A stretch of 64,000 nucleotides of DNA from an uncultured Pelagibacteraceae bacterium. GTDB taxonomy: Bacteria > Pseudomonadota > Alphaproteobacteria > Pelagibacterales > Pelagibacteraceae. Location of the stretch: contig CABZCX010000005.1 in NCBI GenBank assembly GCA_902524345.1, forward strand, positions 1 to 64,000, written 5' to 3'. A model generated the notes under the pieces. The model had not been told where the DNA came from, ran no database searches, and saw only the letters and a list, made by a program, of their open reading frames with translations. Positions 9,599 through 19,771 of this stretch are shown here, piece by piece; positions within the stretch are counted from its first letter, which is position 1; each line of letters opens with the position of its first letter. Made by a program: the position numbers and the translations under genes.

Positions 9599-10511
9599 TG
9601 ATAACAATATCCTTTTTTATTTTATTCAAAAAAATGTTCGAAAATTGATTCAACTGTTCATTGGTTTTAATTTGGATAATTCTTTTTAATTCATCTTCAA
9701 TATCTATATCTTTTTTTAAAGTTCTTTTCTCCTTGAGTTTAAGAATTAAATATCCACCAGGGATCACCAAAGGTTTAGTAATATCATTGATACTAGTTTT
9801 TGTAATTTCATCTAAAATTTTTTTATCCATGGAATTTTCATTAACCCAACCAATATATCCACTAGAATTTGCAGTCTCTGAAATACTATAAATTAAAGCC
9901 GTATTTTCAAAACCGTTTTTTTGTATTGCATTTTCAATAATATTTAATTTTTCATTCAGTGTTTGTTTTTCTTTTAAATCAAACACAATTTCAGAAAGAA
10001 GATATTCAGTTTGATTTTCACTTGTTTGGATGTCTTGTTTTAATTTTTCTATATCAATTTTAATATTCTTTGAGTATTTTTCATAAATAAACTGACTCCA
10101 TATTGCATTAATAGTAATCTTTTCTCGAACTAATTGAGCTTTAACGTCATACTTCTTAAGATGCTCAGATATTTCCTCAATTTTAGTTAATCCTGTATTT
10201 GAATAATTTGAAATCAAGACTCTTTTAAAATCATCATCATTAATTTCAATTTTTTCAACAATTGGTACAAGTGCAATTTTTTTAATTTTATCTTTTATCA
10301 ATGAATTTCTTGCAATCTCAATAACTTTCTTTTCTTCTAAATTATTAATATTTTTATTAATTGATTTTAAGTAACTAATTTCATTTAGAATATCTATTGT
10401 CGTAATAAGTTCATTGTTTACTTTTAATAAAATTCTATTTTCACTAGCTAATAGCGAAAATTTTACTACAATTGAAAAAAAAACTACCAAAATAGATATT
10501 GCAAGCTTCAT
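9588..10511 (-). CDS. surA: SurA-like periplasmic chaperone / parvulin-type peptidyl-prolyl isomerase
   Basis: An outer-membrane protein chaperone in the periplasm, assigned by architecture and context. The ATG at 10511 gives 307 residues with an N-terminal signal-like hydrophobic segment (MKLAISILVVFFSIVV). An upstream in-frame TTG at 10544 would place charged residues ahead of that segment and overlap lptD, so it is less likely. The N-terminal SurA domain (ILLKVNNELITTIDILNE) is recognisable. The single PPIase domain (about 165-265, with SSGYIGWVNENSM and ITKPLVIPGGYLILKL) is diverged from active parvulins, so isomerase activity is uncertain. Its position directly after lptD supports the SurA role. 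Confidence 0.82.
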   Translation of the reverse strand: MKLAISILVVFFSIVVKFSLLASENRILLKVNNELITTIDILNEISYLKSINKNINNLEEKKVIEIARNSLIKDKIKKIALVPIVEKIEINDDDFKRVLISNYSNTGLTKIEEISEHLKKYDVKAQLVREKITINAIWSQFIYEKYSKNIKIDIEKLKQDIQTSENQTEYLLSEIVFDLKEKQTLNEKLNIIENAIQKNGFENTALIYSISETANSSGYIGWVNENSMDKKILDEITKTSINDITKPLVIPGGYLILKLKEKRTLKKDIDIEDELKRIIQIKTNEQLNQFSNIFLNKIKKDIVINEL

Positions 10512-10521
10512 AGAATCTTTA

Positions 10522-12954
10522 TCATTGATCAATTTTTTGCTCAAAACTTGTCAAAGGAGTTAAAGTAATACTAAATAATAAATTTTCTGAAGGTTTTAAA
10601 TCTCTATCTTCATAATATGATTTGTTATATTTAATTCCTGCTATCAAGCAATCATTTTTGTACTCATAAATTAAATTATAATATTCTGTTAAATCTATTT
10701 TTCTATTTCGTCTAGTATTGAATGTTAAATAATTTTCATTATTAAATTTAACAGATGTTTTGTTCTCTATTGTATTTGTGTCACCAATTGCTCCATCTTC
10801 CTCTATAAAATTAAATGAAGTTTTAAAATTTTTATAATTAATTGATGTATTTAATGAGTTATACTCCAAAGTTTTAAAGTCATTATCTAAAATAAAATCA
10901 TATGAAATATCTATAAAATTAAATTGGTTATTTGATATAGATCCAAAAATATTGGAATTTTTACTGTCTATACCACTTGATCGAGGTATAAATTTCTCAT
11001 TTTTATCTCTGTAAACCGTAGCAATTTTTGCCTCAAAAAAATTATTAATATCATTTAGTTTATTTTTTTTATATTCTAAACCTAAAGTAAGTGATTTTCC
11101 TTCTTCAAAAGAGTCATCTATGGCAAGTCTATTAATATCAAAAATACCATCAACATTAATCGATCTATCACTAGATGAATAATTTTTCATATCACTCGGG
11201 TTAAACCTTATGGAAGCTTTTGGAGTAAAATAATTTATATTATTCTCTGTCTGATTTATCATTGGCAAACTTGTATTAACTTCAAAAATACTCATTAATT
11301 CCATTTGTGGGCTTGATTTATACGAGCTATCGTTTTTTCCTACAGTGTTGAGATTTTTTAAATAAAAATTATATGCATTCTTGAATCCATGGTCGGTAAT
11401 AATATCTAGACTTTGAAAATTTAAATTATTTATCATTTTTGTCCTTAAATTATTAGTATTATTTAAATCATTACTTCCGCTAGAGCTAAAGTTGATTGAT
11501 CCGTTCCCATAATTACTAAACAATTGTTTGTCAAAGTTATAATAGGGTAATATAAATTGAAACCTATCTGAGCTTGACAGATTTAGATCCTCAAATGATT
11601 GAAATCCAGTAATAAAATTGAAATCATTATTATTTACTATCAACTTAGCCTCAGAATTTAAGACATTATAATCTTTAGGAGTAGTTTTATTTTTAAATAT
11701 ATTTCCATCAAAAATTTTTAAATATGTATCATTTGACACTTTTTTAATAGATAAGAATAAATCACTTTGATTAAAATTTTCCCATGCTAAATCTGCATCA
11801 AATTTAGCAAAAATATGACTTAAGCTGTTTTTCTTATTTGAAAGCGATGATTGATATCCGTCTACATAAGCAAAATCTACTATTGCTGATGAATTTTTAT
11901 TTTTTATTCTGAATTCATTTTGAAACATCATTATATCACTGTCAAATATAGTAGGCCTGAATGTAAAATCCTTATTTTGAGAGATCACATGATAATAAGG
12001 TAAATTTAAAGACGAACCCAAAATATTCGAATTATTAAAACTAGGCTTTAAAAAACCTGATTGTCTTTCTACTGTTGGGTCAGGGTGAAAAAACTTTGGA
12101 AAATATAAAACTGGGATATTATAAATCTTTAATAATGCATTGTCATAGATAAGTTGTTTTTTGTTTTTATCGTGTTTAATCTCGCTAGCTGTGACCACCC
12201 AAGGTGGACAATCAGTGTCATCATCACAACTTGTGAAAACTCCCTTTTTAATCGTTGTGATGTTATTTTCACTTTGAGCTGATACACCTTTTAGTCTAGG
12301 ATCATTTTTTATATTATCAAATATATTTTTTTTTAAATTAATTTTTACATCTTTTGCTAAAAAACTTTTTTTCTTAAAATCAAAAATTCCATTTTCAAAA
12401 AAAAATTTGTCATTTTGAGGTAAATTAAAGTCTAAATTTACTAAAACTTTTTTACCTTTTAATAATTTATCATCAATAGAAAAACTAAATTCTTTTAATT
12501 CAATAAATGTTTGCTCATCATTGTCTAGTATTGAAGTATTCTTATCTGAACTCAGTATTTTTTTATCTCTTAAAAAAATAATATCTACTGAGTCAATGAT
12601 AAATCTTGATTTGATTTCACTCTTTGTTTTTCCTTTGCTAAATATTCTCTCACCTTTTTTTTCATATGTGATATTATCTGAGTATATTTTGTAGTTATTA
12701 ATTGTATCATTCATTATAACATTACCATTAGCCTTTAGAACGTTTTCTATTTTTCTGTATATAAAATTGTCAGCCTCAATTAAAATACCATCGCTAGTTG
12801 AGATTTCACCTCTATTTGAACCTATAATCTTATTTCCATTTTCTAAAATCTCAATTTCAGTGACGTCAAAGCTAAATTGGTCTATTGCATAAGAAAATCC
12901 GATTAAGAAAAAATTAAAACAAAATATTAATGTTATTAAAAATTTATTTTTCAT
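10522..12954 (-). CDS. lptD: LPS-assembly protein LptD
   Basis: The outer-membrane beta-barrel that, with LptE, inserts lipopolysaccharide into the outer leaflet. The 810 residues start with a signal peptide (KFLITLIFCFNFFLIGFSYA). An LptA/OstA-like jellyroll follows (about 25-190, with SDGILIEADNFIYRK and KANGNVIM). The remainder is a Ser/Asn-rich barrel. A Cys pair lies in TSCDDDTDCPPW, at the plug-barrel junction where LptD usually has CxxC-like cysteines, and a further Cys in YEYKNDCLIAGIKY near the C-terminus could form the inter-domain disulfide (inference). The start overlaps lptG by 11 bases. Confidence 0.92.
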   Translation of the reverse strand: MKNKFLITLIFCFNFFLIGFSYAIDQFSFDVTEIEILENGNKIIGSNRGEISTSDGILIEADNFIYRKIENVLKANGNVIMNDTINNYKIYSDNITYEKKGERIFSKGKTKSEIKSRFIIDSVDIIFLRDKKILSSDKNTSILDNDEQTFIELKEFSFSIDDKLLKGKKVLVNLDFNLPQNDKFFFENGIFDFKKKSFLAKDVKINLKKNIFDNIKNDPRLKGVSAQSENNITTIKKGVFTSCDDDTDCPPWVVTASEIKHDKNKKQLIYDNALLKIYNIPVLYFPKFFHPDPTVERQSGFLKPSFNNSNILGSSLNLPYYHVISQNKDFTFRPTIFDSDIMMFQNEFRIKNKNSSAIVDFAYVDGYQSSLSNKKNSLSHIFAKFDADLAWENFNQSDLFLSIKKVSNDTYLKIFDGNIFKNKTTPKDYNVLNSEAKLIVNNNDFNFITGFQSFEDLNLSSSDRFQFILPYYNFDKQLFSNYGNGSINFSSSGSNDLNNTNNLRTKMINNLNFQSLDIITDHGFKNAYNFYLKNLNTVGKNDSSYKSSPQMELMSIFEVNTSLPMINQTENNINYFTPKASIRFNPSDMKNYSSSDRSINVDGIFDINRLAIDDSFEEGKSLTLGLEYKKNKLNDINNFFEAKIATVYRDKNEKFIPRSSGIDSKNSNIFGSISNNQFNFIDISYDFILDNDFKTLEYNSLNTSINYKNFKTSFNFIEEDGAIGDTNTIENKTSVKFNNENYLTFNTRRNRKIDLTEYYNLIYEYKNDCLIAGIKYNKSYYEDRDLKPSENLLFSITLTPLTSFEQKIDQ

Positions 12955-14017
12955 TAAACCTTCTAATCATAAAAGAATTTACAGTTATTAATAAAATTAT
13001 AGGTATTAAAACTGAGCTGAATAGATTAATTTTTTCTGTTTTTCCCAAAACATTAAAAAAGTTAAATAAGTAGTATATTACAACTGAAAAGAACAAACCA
13101 ATTGAAATTTTAAGGATTGAACTTTTTATCTCCTTAGTGCTTAACATTATAATACTGGAAAATATAGTCATTAGCATCAAATAAATCGGCAAAGATAAGA
13201 GCTTCAAAAGCTGAATATCTATTTCTATCAAAGAATAGTTTAGTGATTTATAATTTCTTCTCAATTCAAAAAGCTCTAATATTGATAGAGAAGATAAGTT
13301 AGAGAATAAGTTTTGGATAATCAGATAATCAAAATTAGTATTCATCTCTAAATTTTTAATTTTCTGTTTTTCATTTTTGTTAAAAACTTCCGCATCAAAA
13401 ATTATCCAATTTTTATTAGATATATTAATTTTTGGGCTTACAATATTTCTTTTAATTTCAAAGTCTTTGTTAAATTCAGAAATATATGCATCTATAAGAT
13501 AATTTTTATCTATTTTAACAGAGTTTATTATTAATATTTTGTCATCAACGACGTCTTTTATCCAAAGTCCATTTTTAGTAATTACTGCAAGATATTTTCC
13601 GTCAGAAGTATAATTGGTTTTTAAGTCTAAATAAAAATTTTTTAAATTTGAGGAAAAACTATAGAAGAAAGTTATAATTAATATACCTAAAATAAAACTT
13701 GTAATGCTTATAATAGATAAAATTTTTGAATTTTTAAGACCAGAGTACTTAAAAATACTAAATTGATCATTATTAAATAATGTGATGAAAAAAAGTTGTG
13801 TAGAAATAAGAAAAATAAAAGGAAACATCTCAAATATAAAAGTAGGTGAGTTGAGAAGAGATAGATAAACTGGATAATAGCTATTAACATTAATATCTTT
13901 GAAAAAGTCTAATTCACTCAATAAATTCAATATAAAAATTAAACTAAACATTATGAGAGAAACATAAAAAAAAGAGCTTAAAAAAGTTTTACCTAAAAAT
14001 TTTATATAAGTCTTCAT
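12944..14017 (-). CDS. lptG: LPS export ABC transporter permease LptG
   Basis: One of the two inner-membrane permeases that, with LptF and the LptB ATPase, extract lipopolysaccharide. The 357-residue protein has the YjgP/YjgQ layout: an N-terminal helix after YIKFLGKTFLSSFFYV, two more helices to about residue 120, a periplasmic beta-jellyroll (about 130-260) and three C-terminal helices (about 265-355). It follows lptF with a four-base overlap and precedes lptD. The order F-G-D identifies it as LptG. lptB is not in the window. Confidence 0.88.
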   Translation of the reverse strand: MKTYIKFLGKTFLSSFFYVSLIMFSLIFILNLLSELDFFKDINVNSYYPVYLSLLNSPTFIFEMFPFIFLISTQLFFITLFNNDQFSIFKYSGLKNSKILSIISITSFILGILIITFFYSFSSNLKNFYLDLKTNYTSDGKYLAVITKNGLWIKDVVDDKILIINSVKIDKNYLIDAYISEFNKDFEIKRNIVSPKINISNKNWIIFDAEVFNKNEKQKIKNLEMNTNFDYLIIQNLFSNLSSLSILELFELRRNYKSLNYSLIEIDIQLLKLLSLPIYLMLMTIFSSIIMLSTKEIKSSILKISIGLFFSVVIYYLFNFFNVLGKTEKINLFSSVLIPIILLITVNSFMIRRFNEK

Positions 14018-15156
14018 TTTTTTTCCTTAAAAGAGTTTAAATTAAAATAAATTACAGAATATATTAAAATCATAATAATTATTGGAATAATGAAAATTTT
14101 GACATTTTCGAAAATATCGTTTTTTATAAATCTCAAACTCATTTCAGATGAAATAATTATCAACAGACCCAATAAAAAAATAAATATTCTATAATTAAAA
14201 TAATTTACATTTTCTTTTGATTTAAGTATCAAAAATAAAATTATTAGCATTAAACTAGGAATATAAAAAGGTATAATGAATCTTTTAAACAACTCTTTAA
14301 TTACATTATTTAAATTCTCTGGTACACAATTTTCTATAATCACATCTTTTGTGTCTATATTTAAAAAATTTAAATTATTAAGTTTTAAATAACATTTTAA
14401 CAATTTAAAGGTAGATACCTCCTGAGTCTTTATATATGTTGTTGTGTTAGTTTCTAAATTTTTTAAGTTAAAATCTGATTTTGAAAATCTAAAATTTGTA
14501 ATTTTATCTTTTACAACATTTATTGTTTCTCCTTCATACAATACTAATATTTTAGCATCTTTTTTATTTATAAAATTACCTTTTTTTGCATAAGTAATTT
14601 GAAAATTATCTATATTTTCTTCTTTTTTTAAATATATATTTAGTAAATTACCATTTTTATCTTTACCATCAGTATAGATTGTAACATTTTTAATTGTGTC
14701 ATTAAATTTTTTCTGTTTAATAAAACTTTCTAAAAAATTAACAGAAGATGTCCTCAAAAAAGATCTGGCCTTATCCTGTGAGGTGGGTACTATGAAAGCT
14801 GCCAAAGAAATTTGTATTACCGTCAAAAAAATCGAGAAGATTAACAAAAAATTTATAAGTTGAATCTTATTTACACCAAAATTCCAAAATATAATTAATT
14901 CATTATTTAATTCATATCTTGAAATGACATAAAAAAAGCTAAAAAAAAATACAAAAGGTAAAACTTTGCTGACTATTTTTGGGAAGTTAAGTAATGAGTA
15001 GTTGATATATACTAGATAATCTCTTCCATCTTCTATCATTATGTCTAAAAAATTAACTGCTTGAAATACCCAGATTATGATACTTGAGCTTACAAGGGTA
15101 ATGAGAAAAAAGATTAAACAATCAATTAACAATTTTCTAAATAATATTTTTTCCAT
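14014..15156 (-). CDS. lptF: LPS export ABC transporter permease LptF
   Basis: Partner permease to LptG, with the same YjgP/YjgQ fold in 380 residues. The family segment EKILFRKLLIDCLIFFLITLV opens the protein. The helical hairpin with ISRYELNNELIIFWNFGV (about 82-100) is typical of the LptB-contacting coupling region. The periplasmic jellyroll covers about 130-260, and three helices close the protein. It is the first gene of a six-gene minus-strand envelope operon and is divergent from pepA across 82 bases. No convincing promoter consensus was seen in that gap. Confidence 0.88.
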   Translation of the reverse strand: MEKILFRKLLIDCLIFFLITLVSSSIIIWVFQAVNFLDIMIEDGRDYLVYINYSLLNFPKIVSKVLPFVFFFSFFYVISRYELNNELIIFWNFGVNKIQLINFLLIFSIFLTVIQISLAAFIVPTSQDKARSFLRTSSVNFLESFIKQKKFNDTIKNVTIYTDGKDKNGNLLNIYLKKEENIDNFQITYAKKGNFINKKDAKILVLYEGETINVVKDKITNFRFSKSDFNLKNLETNTTTYIKTQEVSTFKLLKCYLKLNNLNFLNIDTKDVIIENCVPENLNNVIKELFKRFIIPFYIPSLMLIILFLILKSKENVNYFNYRIFIFLLGLLIIISSEMSLRFIKNDIFENVKIFIIPIIIMILIYSVIYFNLNSFKEKK

Positions 15157-15238
15157 TGAAATCTAACAAAATAGTGCCTATATAATTCGTCTTATTGTTT
15201 AAAATTAATATACAACTTAAAGTACATATATATAAAAA

Positions 15239-16696
15239 ATGTCAATAAAAATAAGCTTTAAAAAAAGCATTTCAGCAAAAACCACCTCAAATTTAGTCTT
15301 ATTTGTAGATGAAAAATTTAACTTAAAGCCAATTAAGAAATATATTTCCAGCTCAGAATTTTTTTATATATCCGATTTATTGAAAATAAGAGACTTAAAA
15401 AAAAAGTTGTTAGTCTTTGAATTAAGTTCAAAAAAAAAGCTAGTTTTAATTTCAATTAAAAAGAACATCAAAAATTATGATATTGAAAATTTAGGCGCAG
15501 AGTTTTACGGCATCATTTTTAACAAAAAAAAAACTGAATATTTTATTAATTCTGAAAGTCTTCATCATAATTATAAAAATTTTATTGGGCACTTTCTTCA
15601 CGGACTAAAGTTAAAATCATATGATTTTAAAAAATATAAATCAAAAAAAGAGAAAAATTTTATTAATGTATATGTTATTGGGAGAAAAAATAATATTACA
15701 CCTAAAGATCGAATAAAGTTTGTAGCACTTGAAGAGGGAACTTTTTATGCAAGAGATCTAGTTTCGGAACCAGGCAATGTATTACACCCAGATGAATATG
15801 CAAAAAGAATAAAAGTTTTAAAAAAATATGGTTTAAAAATAAATATATATAACCAAAAAAATTTAAAAAAACTAGGAATGAATGCTTTGTTGGGTGTAGG
15901 TCAAGGAAGTATAAGAGGTTCATATCTTGTGACTATGGAGTGGCGAGGTGTTAAAAATAATTCAAAACCTCTAGCTTTTATTGGAAAGGGAGTTTGTTTT
16001 GATACAGGTGGATATTCTTTAAAACCTGCTAAGTTTATGGAGGATATGACTTATGACATGGCTGGTTCGGCAGCTGTTGTTGGATTAATGAAGAATCTTG
16101 CATTAAGAAAAGCAAAAATAAATGCAGTTGGTGTTGTAGGGCTTGTAGAAAATATGGTTAGTGGAAATGCTCAAAGACCAGGTGATATAGTAAAATCATA
16201 TAGTGGAAAAACAATAGAAATTTTAAATACAGATGCTGAGGGTAGACTAGTTTTAGCGGATGCAATTACATTTACAGAAAAAAAATTTAAACCTAAGTTC
16301 ATGATTGATTTAGCAACCCTTACAGGAGCGATCATAGTTTCTTTAGGGTCGGAATATGCAGGTCTTTTTTCGAATAATGACAAATTATCAAGGGAATTAA
16401 TTGAAGCAGGTGAGAAAGTTGAGGAAAAATTATGGAGAATGCCGTTACATAAAAATTTTGATAAATTAATAAATTCTAAGAATGCTGATATGCAAAATAT
16501 AAATTATGTTGGAGGTGCAGGTTCAACCACAGCTGCTCAATTCTTACAAAGATTTATTTTAAATAAAACTCCTTGGGCACATTTAGATATCGCAGGTATG
16601 GCTTTTTCAAAATATGGTGGGGCCCTAAATTCAAGTGGGGCAACTGGTTTTGGAGTAAGATTACTAAATCAATTAATCGAAGATTACTATGAGTAA
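15239..16696 (+). CDS. pepA: Leucyl aminopeptidase (M17 family)
   Basis: A cytosolic two-metal exopeptidase of 485 residues. The catalytic domain is in the second half: GKGVCFDTGGYSLKPA (the first metal and lysine site), MTYDMAGSAAV, and the family signature NTDAEGRLVLADA (about 334-346). The bicarbonate-site arginine lies in the same signature. The N-terminal domain is poorly conserved and lysine-rich. Its stop overlaps the ndk start by eight bases, so pepA-ndk form an operon. Confidence 0.95.
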   Translation: MSIKISFKKSISAKTTSNLVLFVDEKFNLKPIKKYISSSEFFYISDLLKIRDLKKKLLVFELSSKKKLVLISIKKNIKNYDIENLGAEFYGIIFNKKKTEYFINSESLHHNYKNFIGHFLHGLKLKSYDFKKYKSKKEKNFINVYVIGRKNNITPKDRIKFVALEEGTFYARDLVSEPGNVLHPDEYAKRIKVLKKYGLKINIYNQKNLKKLGMNALLGVGQGSIRGSYLVTMEWRGVKNNSKPLAFIGKGVCFDTGGYSLKPAKFMEDMTYDMAGSAAVVGLMKNLALRKAKINAVGVVGLVENMVSGNAQRPGDIVKSYSGKTIEILNTDAEGRLVLADAITFTEKKFKPKFMIDLATLTGAIIVSLGSEYAGLFSNNDKLSRELIEAGEKVEEKLWRMPLHKNFDKLINSKNADMQNINYVGGAGSTTAAQFLQRFILNKTPWAHLDIAGMAFSKYGGALNSSGATGFGVRLLNQLIEDYYE

Positions 16697-17099
16697 CGTT
16701 GAAAAAACATTATCGATAATTAAACCTGATGCTGTTGAGAGAAATTTAGACGATCAAATAAAGGAGATGTACATAAATAATGGTTTTAAAATTGTCCAAG
16801 AAAAAAAAATTCAAATAGAAAAATTAGAGGCAGAGAAATTTTACAAAGTTCATGAAACAAAGCCTTTTTATAATGAATTATGTAATTATTTATCTTCTGG
16901 ACCAATAATTGTAATGATTCTTGAAAAAGTAAACGCTGTTTTAGCTAACAGAGAATTAATGGGATCAACAAATCCAAAAGAAGCCAGGGAGGGCACAATA
17001 AGAAAAAAATTTGGGATATCAATTGATAAAAATTCAGTTCATGGCTCTGATAGTCCAGAGAATGCAAAAATAGAGATTGACTTTTTTTTTAATGATTAG
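16689..17099 (+). CDS. ndk: Nucleoside diphosphate kinase
   Basis: Exchanges gamma-phosphates among NTPs and NDPs through a phosphohistidine. The 136 residues start with EKTLSIIKPDAVERNL. The catalytic histidine is in NSVHGSDSPENA (about residue 117), and GSTNPKEAREGTIRKKFG forms the nucleotide-binding stretch. Length is close to the usual 140. The start lies within pepA. The 3' end overlaps purN by 11 bases on the opposite strand. Confidence 0.97.
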   Translation: MSNVEKTLSIIKPDAVERNLDDQIKEMYINNGFKIVQEKKIQIEKLEAEKFYKVHETKPFYNELCNYLSSGPIIVMILEKVNAVLANRELMGSTNPKEAREGTIRKKFGISIDKNSVHGSDSPENAKIEIDFFFND

Positions 17100-17673
17100 A
17101 AAGTAACTTTTTTAAAGCCTTTGGATATAATAAATGTTCTTGTTTTAAGATTTTTTCTGATAGTGATTTCGGATCATCTTTTTTACTTACCCTGACTCTT
17201 TTTTGCATAATTATTTTACCAGAATCTAATTTTGAATTAACTATATGTACAGTGCAACCTGAAAAATTTTCTTTGTTAATTAAAACTCTTTTGTGTGTAT
17301 TTAATCCTTTATATTTAGGTAACAATGAGGGATGTATATTTAATATTTTACCATTAAATTTTTTAACAAAATCCCCTGAGAGAATTTTCATAAATCCTGC
17401 AAGACAAATCAGTTGAGTTTTTCTTTTTTTCAGAATTTCTAAAATTTTTTTTTCATCCCTTTCTTTTTGTTTGAAATTAAAAATTTTAAAATTAATTTTT
17501 TTTTTCTTTAAATACTTTATTCCACTAGCTTTTTTATTACTTGATAAAACTAAATCAACTACGATTGGAGAATTCTTCATTTTAGAAAATTTAATTAAAT
17601 TTTTCATATTACTTCCATTACCAGAAATAAAAATTACTGTTCTTGTTTTTTTATTCCCAGTTAATTTTACCAT
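17089..17673 (-). CDS. purN: Phosphoribosylglycinamide formyltransferase PurN
   Basis: Transfers a formyl group from 10-formyl-THF to GAR in purine synthesis. The 194-residue protein has the phosphate-binding ISGNGSNMKNLI (about 15-26), the AGFMKIL segment, the catalytic region NIHPSLLPKYKGLNTHKRVL, and CTVHIVNSKLDSGKII, which together carry the Asn-His-Asp triad. The ATG overlaps the purM 3' end by 23 bases, and purM-purN is a common pair. It ends in an antisense overlap with ndk. Confidence 0.95.
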   Translation of the reverse strand: MVKLTGNKKTRTVIFISGNGSNMKNLIKFSKMKNSPIVVDLVLSSNKKASGIKYLKKKKINFKIFNFKQKERDEKKILEILKKRKTQLICLAGFMKILSGDFVKKFNGKILNIHPSLLPKYKGLNTHKRVLINKENFSGCTVHIVNSKLDSGKIIMQKRVRVSKKDDPKSLSEKILKQEHLLYPKALKKLLSNH

Positions 17674-18679
17674 TTAATTTGACTTCTTTTTTTCCACGAC
17701 ATATTTTTCCTATTATATAAGGTTTATAATTTCTAGGAAAAAATTTTTTAATTTTTTTTAAATTCTTAGGATTTATAATTATACAAAAACCAACACCACA
17801 ATTAAATGTTCTTAACATTTCTCGATCACTAATATTATGACTTTTCAACCAGTGAAAAATTCTAAGTGGATTAATTTTGGATAGATCTATTTCAGCACTG
17901 AGATTATTCGGTAAAATTCTTTTTAAATTGTCAACTATCCCACCACCAGTTATATTTGCACAACCTCTGAGGAGGTTGTTGTTAATTAGACTTAATATTT
18001 CTTTTACATAAATTTTGGTTGGCTTAATTAATTCTTTTTTTAGAAATTTATTTTTACTTATATTTATTTTTTTTATTTCTATTAATTTTCTAACTAATGA
18101 ATATCCATTAGAATGTAATCCACTAGATGGAATTGCTAGAATAAAATCGTTTTTTTTGATTTTTTTTTTATTAAGTATCTTTCTTTCTTCGACAATTCCC
18201 ACAGCAAAACCTGCAATGTCAAATTTATTTTTTGCGTATGTTCCTGGCATCTCAGCTGTTTCACCACCAACTAAATTACAGCCTGAAATTTTACATCCTT
18301 TTATAATCCCGCTAATAATAGACTTTAACTTCGATAAATTAATTTTGTTGATTGATATATAATCTAAAAAAAATATTGGTTTTGCACCTTGAACTATCAG
18401 GTCATTTACGCTCATAGCAACAAGATCTATCCCTATTGTATTAAATTTTTTAAACAGATTTGCAATTTCAATTTTTGTTCCTACTCCATCCGTACAAGCT
18501 ACAATTTTAGGATTTTTTAAATTTCTGGGAATATCAGTAATTGAACCAAAACCACCTATATTATTAAACTTTTTTTTGCCTTTTTTTCTTGTAGAAATAT
18601 TAGATATGAATTTAACAAACTTATCAGCAGTATTGATGTCAACACCACTTTTTTTATATGTTAATATATTTTTACTCAT
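17651..18679 (-). CDS. purM: Phosphoribosylformylglycinamidine cyclo-ligase PurM
   Basis: Makes AIR from FGAM with ATP in purine synthesis. Starting at the ATG at 18679 it has 342 residues; a TTG one codon upstream is also in frame but less likely. Landmarks are YKKSGVDINTADKFV at the N-terminus, ACTDGVGTKIEIA, IDLVAMSVNDLIVQGA, GGETAEMPG and ITGGGIVDNLKRILP. Length matches the family. Its start is only 11 bases from that of the divergent DUF2066 gene, so the promoters of both must lie partly inside coding sequence. Confidence 0.96.
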   Translation of the reverse strand: MSKNILTYKKSGVDINTADKFVKFISNISTRKKGKKKFNNIGGFGSITDIPRNLKNPKIVACTDGVGTKIEIANLFKKFNTIGIDLVAMSVNDLIVQGAKPIFFLDYISINKINLSKLKSIISGIIKGCKISGCNLVGGETAEMPGTYAKNKFDIAGFAVGIVEERKILNKKKIKKNDFILAIPSSGLHSNGYSLVRKLIEIKKINISKNKFLKKELIKPTKIYVKEILSLINNNLLRGCANITGGGIVDNLKRILPNNLSAEIDLSKINPLRIFHWLKSHNISDREMLRTFNCGVGFCIIINPKNLKKIKKFFPRNYKPYIIGKICRGKKEVKLNGKINWE

Positions 18680-18690
18680 CAATTTATATT

Positions 18691-19770
18691 ATGATATTTA
18701 AAATTAAAAAAAGTTTACTTAAAACCTTATATATTTTTTTTATTTCACTATCTTTAAATATATTTTTTTTTTCCACAGATAAGATTTTTGCTAAATCCTT
18801 TGATGTAGAAAATATAGATATATCTAGACCATTTGAAATAAATTTTGATAAAAATGATGTAATAAATGAGGGTTTTGAGCGTGCTTTTTTTGAATTAATT
18901 TCATTAATAGTGAGCTCAAGTGATAAAAAGAAAATTACTAATATCAAATTAAATAAACTTAAAGGGATGATAGAATCTTTTTCGATACAAGAAGAAAAGT
19001 TTGTAAATGATATATATTATGTAAGTTTAGGAGTATCTTTTAACAAAAAGAAAATCTATAATTATCTAGAGGAAAAAAATATATTTCCTTCGGTACCGAT
19101 TAAAAAAAAATTTTTATTTATTCCAATTATTATAGATGAAAATAAAAAGGATCTTTTGATCTTTAATGATAATGAAATATTTAAAAGTTGGAATATAAAC
19201 ACGAAAAAAACACATTTAATAGAATATCTATTGCCGACAGAGGATCTTGAAGATTTAAATCAAATAAAAAAAAATTACGAAATCATTGAGCAATATGATT
19301 TTTATGAAGTAGTTTCAAAATATGGTTTAAGTGATTCAATTATATCCCTTATCTTTAAGGATAAAGATGGAACAAGAGTTTTGTCAAGGATAACTTTTAA
19401 TGATGATGTAGTTTTAAAAAATAAGACTTTTTTTTTAAAAGATATTAATGATAAACAACAAGTTAAAAAATTAATTGAAGAATTAAAAATAGTTTATGAA
19501 GATCATTGGAAAAAAATAAATCAAATCAACACTTCAATAAGGCTTTTGTTGAACATTAGAATTAGCAATAAAAATAATGATATTATATCTGATTTTGAAA
19601 AAGATTTAGACGACTTAGATTTAATAAATAATTTTTTTATAACTAAATTTGATAGAAATTTTACCTATTATCAAGTAATTTTCAATGGAGCTCCGAGCAC
19701 TTTTTTAAAAACAATGGAAGAAAAAAATTATTTTTTTAATACACAAAATAAAATTTGGTCAATTAGGTGA
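18691..19770 (+). CDS. DUF2066 family secreted protein
   Basis: A 359-residue protein of unknown function. Starting at the ATG at 18691 (MIFKIKKSLLK) it has a clear signal-peptide-like segment (TLYIFFISLSLNIFFFSTDKIFAKS), so it is probably periplasmic or membrane attached. An upstream in-frame start at 18658 would lie inside purM and is rejected. The body has the DUF2066 layout: an N-terminal region with EGFERAFFELISLIVSSSD, then YYVSLGVSFNKKKIYNYLEE, then a long C-terminal part. It is immediately followed by hdaA (one-base gap) and aspS, an arrangement that suggests cotranscription. DUF2066 proteins often neighbour the DnaA-like gene in Alphaproteobacteria. Confidence 0.7.
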   Translation: MIFKIKKSLLKTLYIFFISLSLNIFFFSTDKIFAKSFDVENIDISRPFEINFDKNDVINEGFERAFFELISLIVSSSDKKKITNIKLNKLKGMIESFSIQEEKFVNDIYYVSLGVSFNKKKIYNYLEEKNIFPSVPIKKKFLFIPIIIDENKKDLLIFNDNEIFKSWNINTKKTHLIEYLLPTEDLEDLNQIKKNYEIIEQYDFYEVVSKYGLSDSIISLIFKDKDGTRVLSRITFNDDVVLKNKTFFLKDINDKQQVKKLIEELKIVYEDHWKKINQINTSIRLLLNIRISNKNNDIISDFEKDLDDLDLINNFFITKFDRNFTYYQVIFNGAPSTFLKTMEEKNYFFNTQNKIWSIR

Positions 19771-19771
19771 T

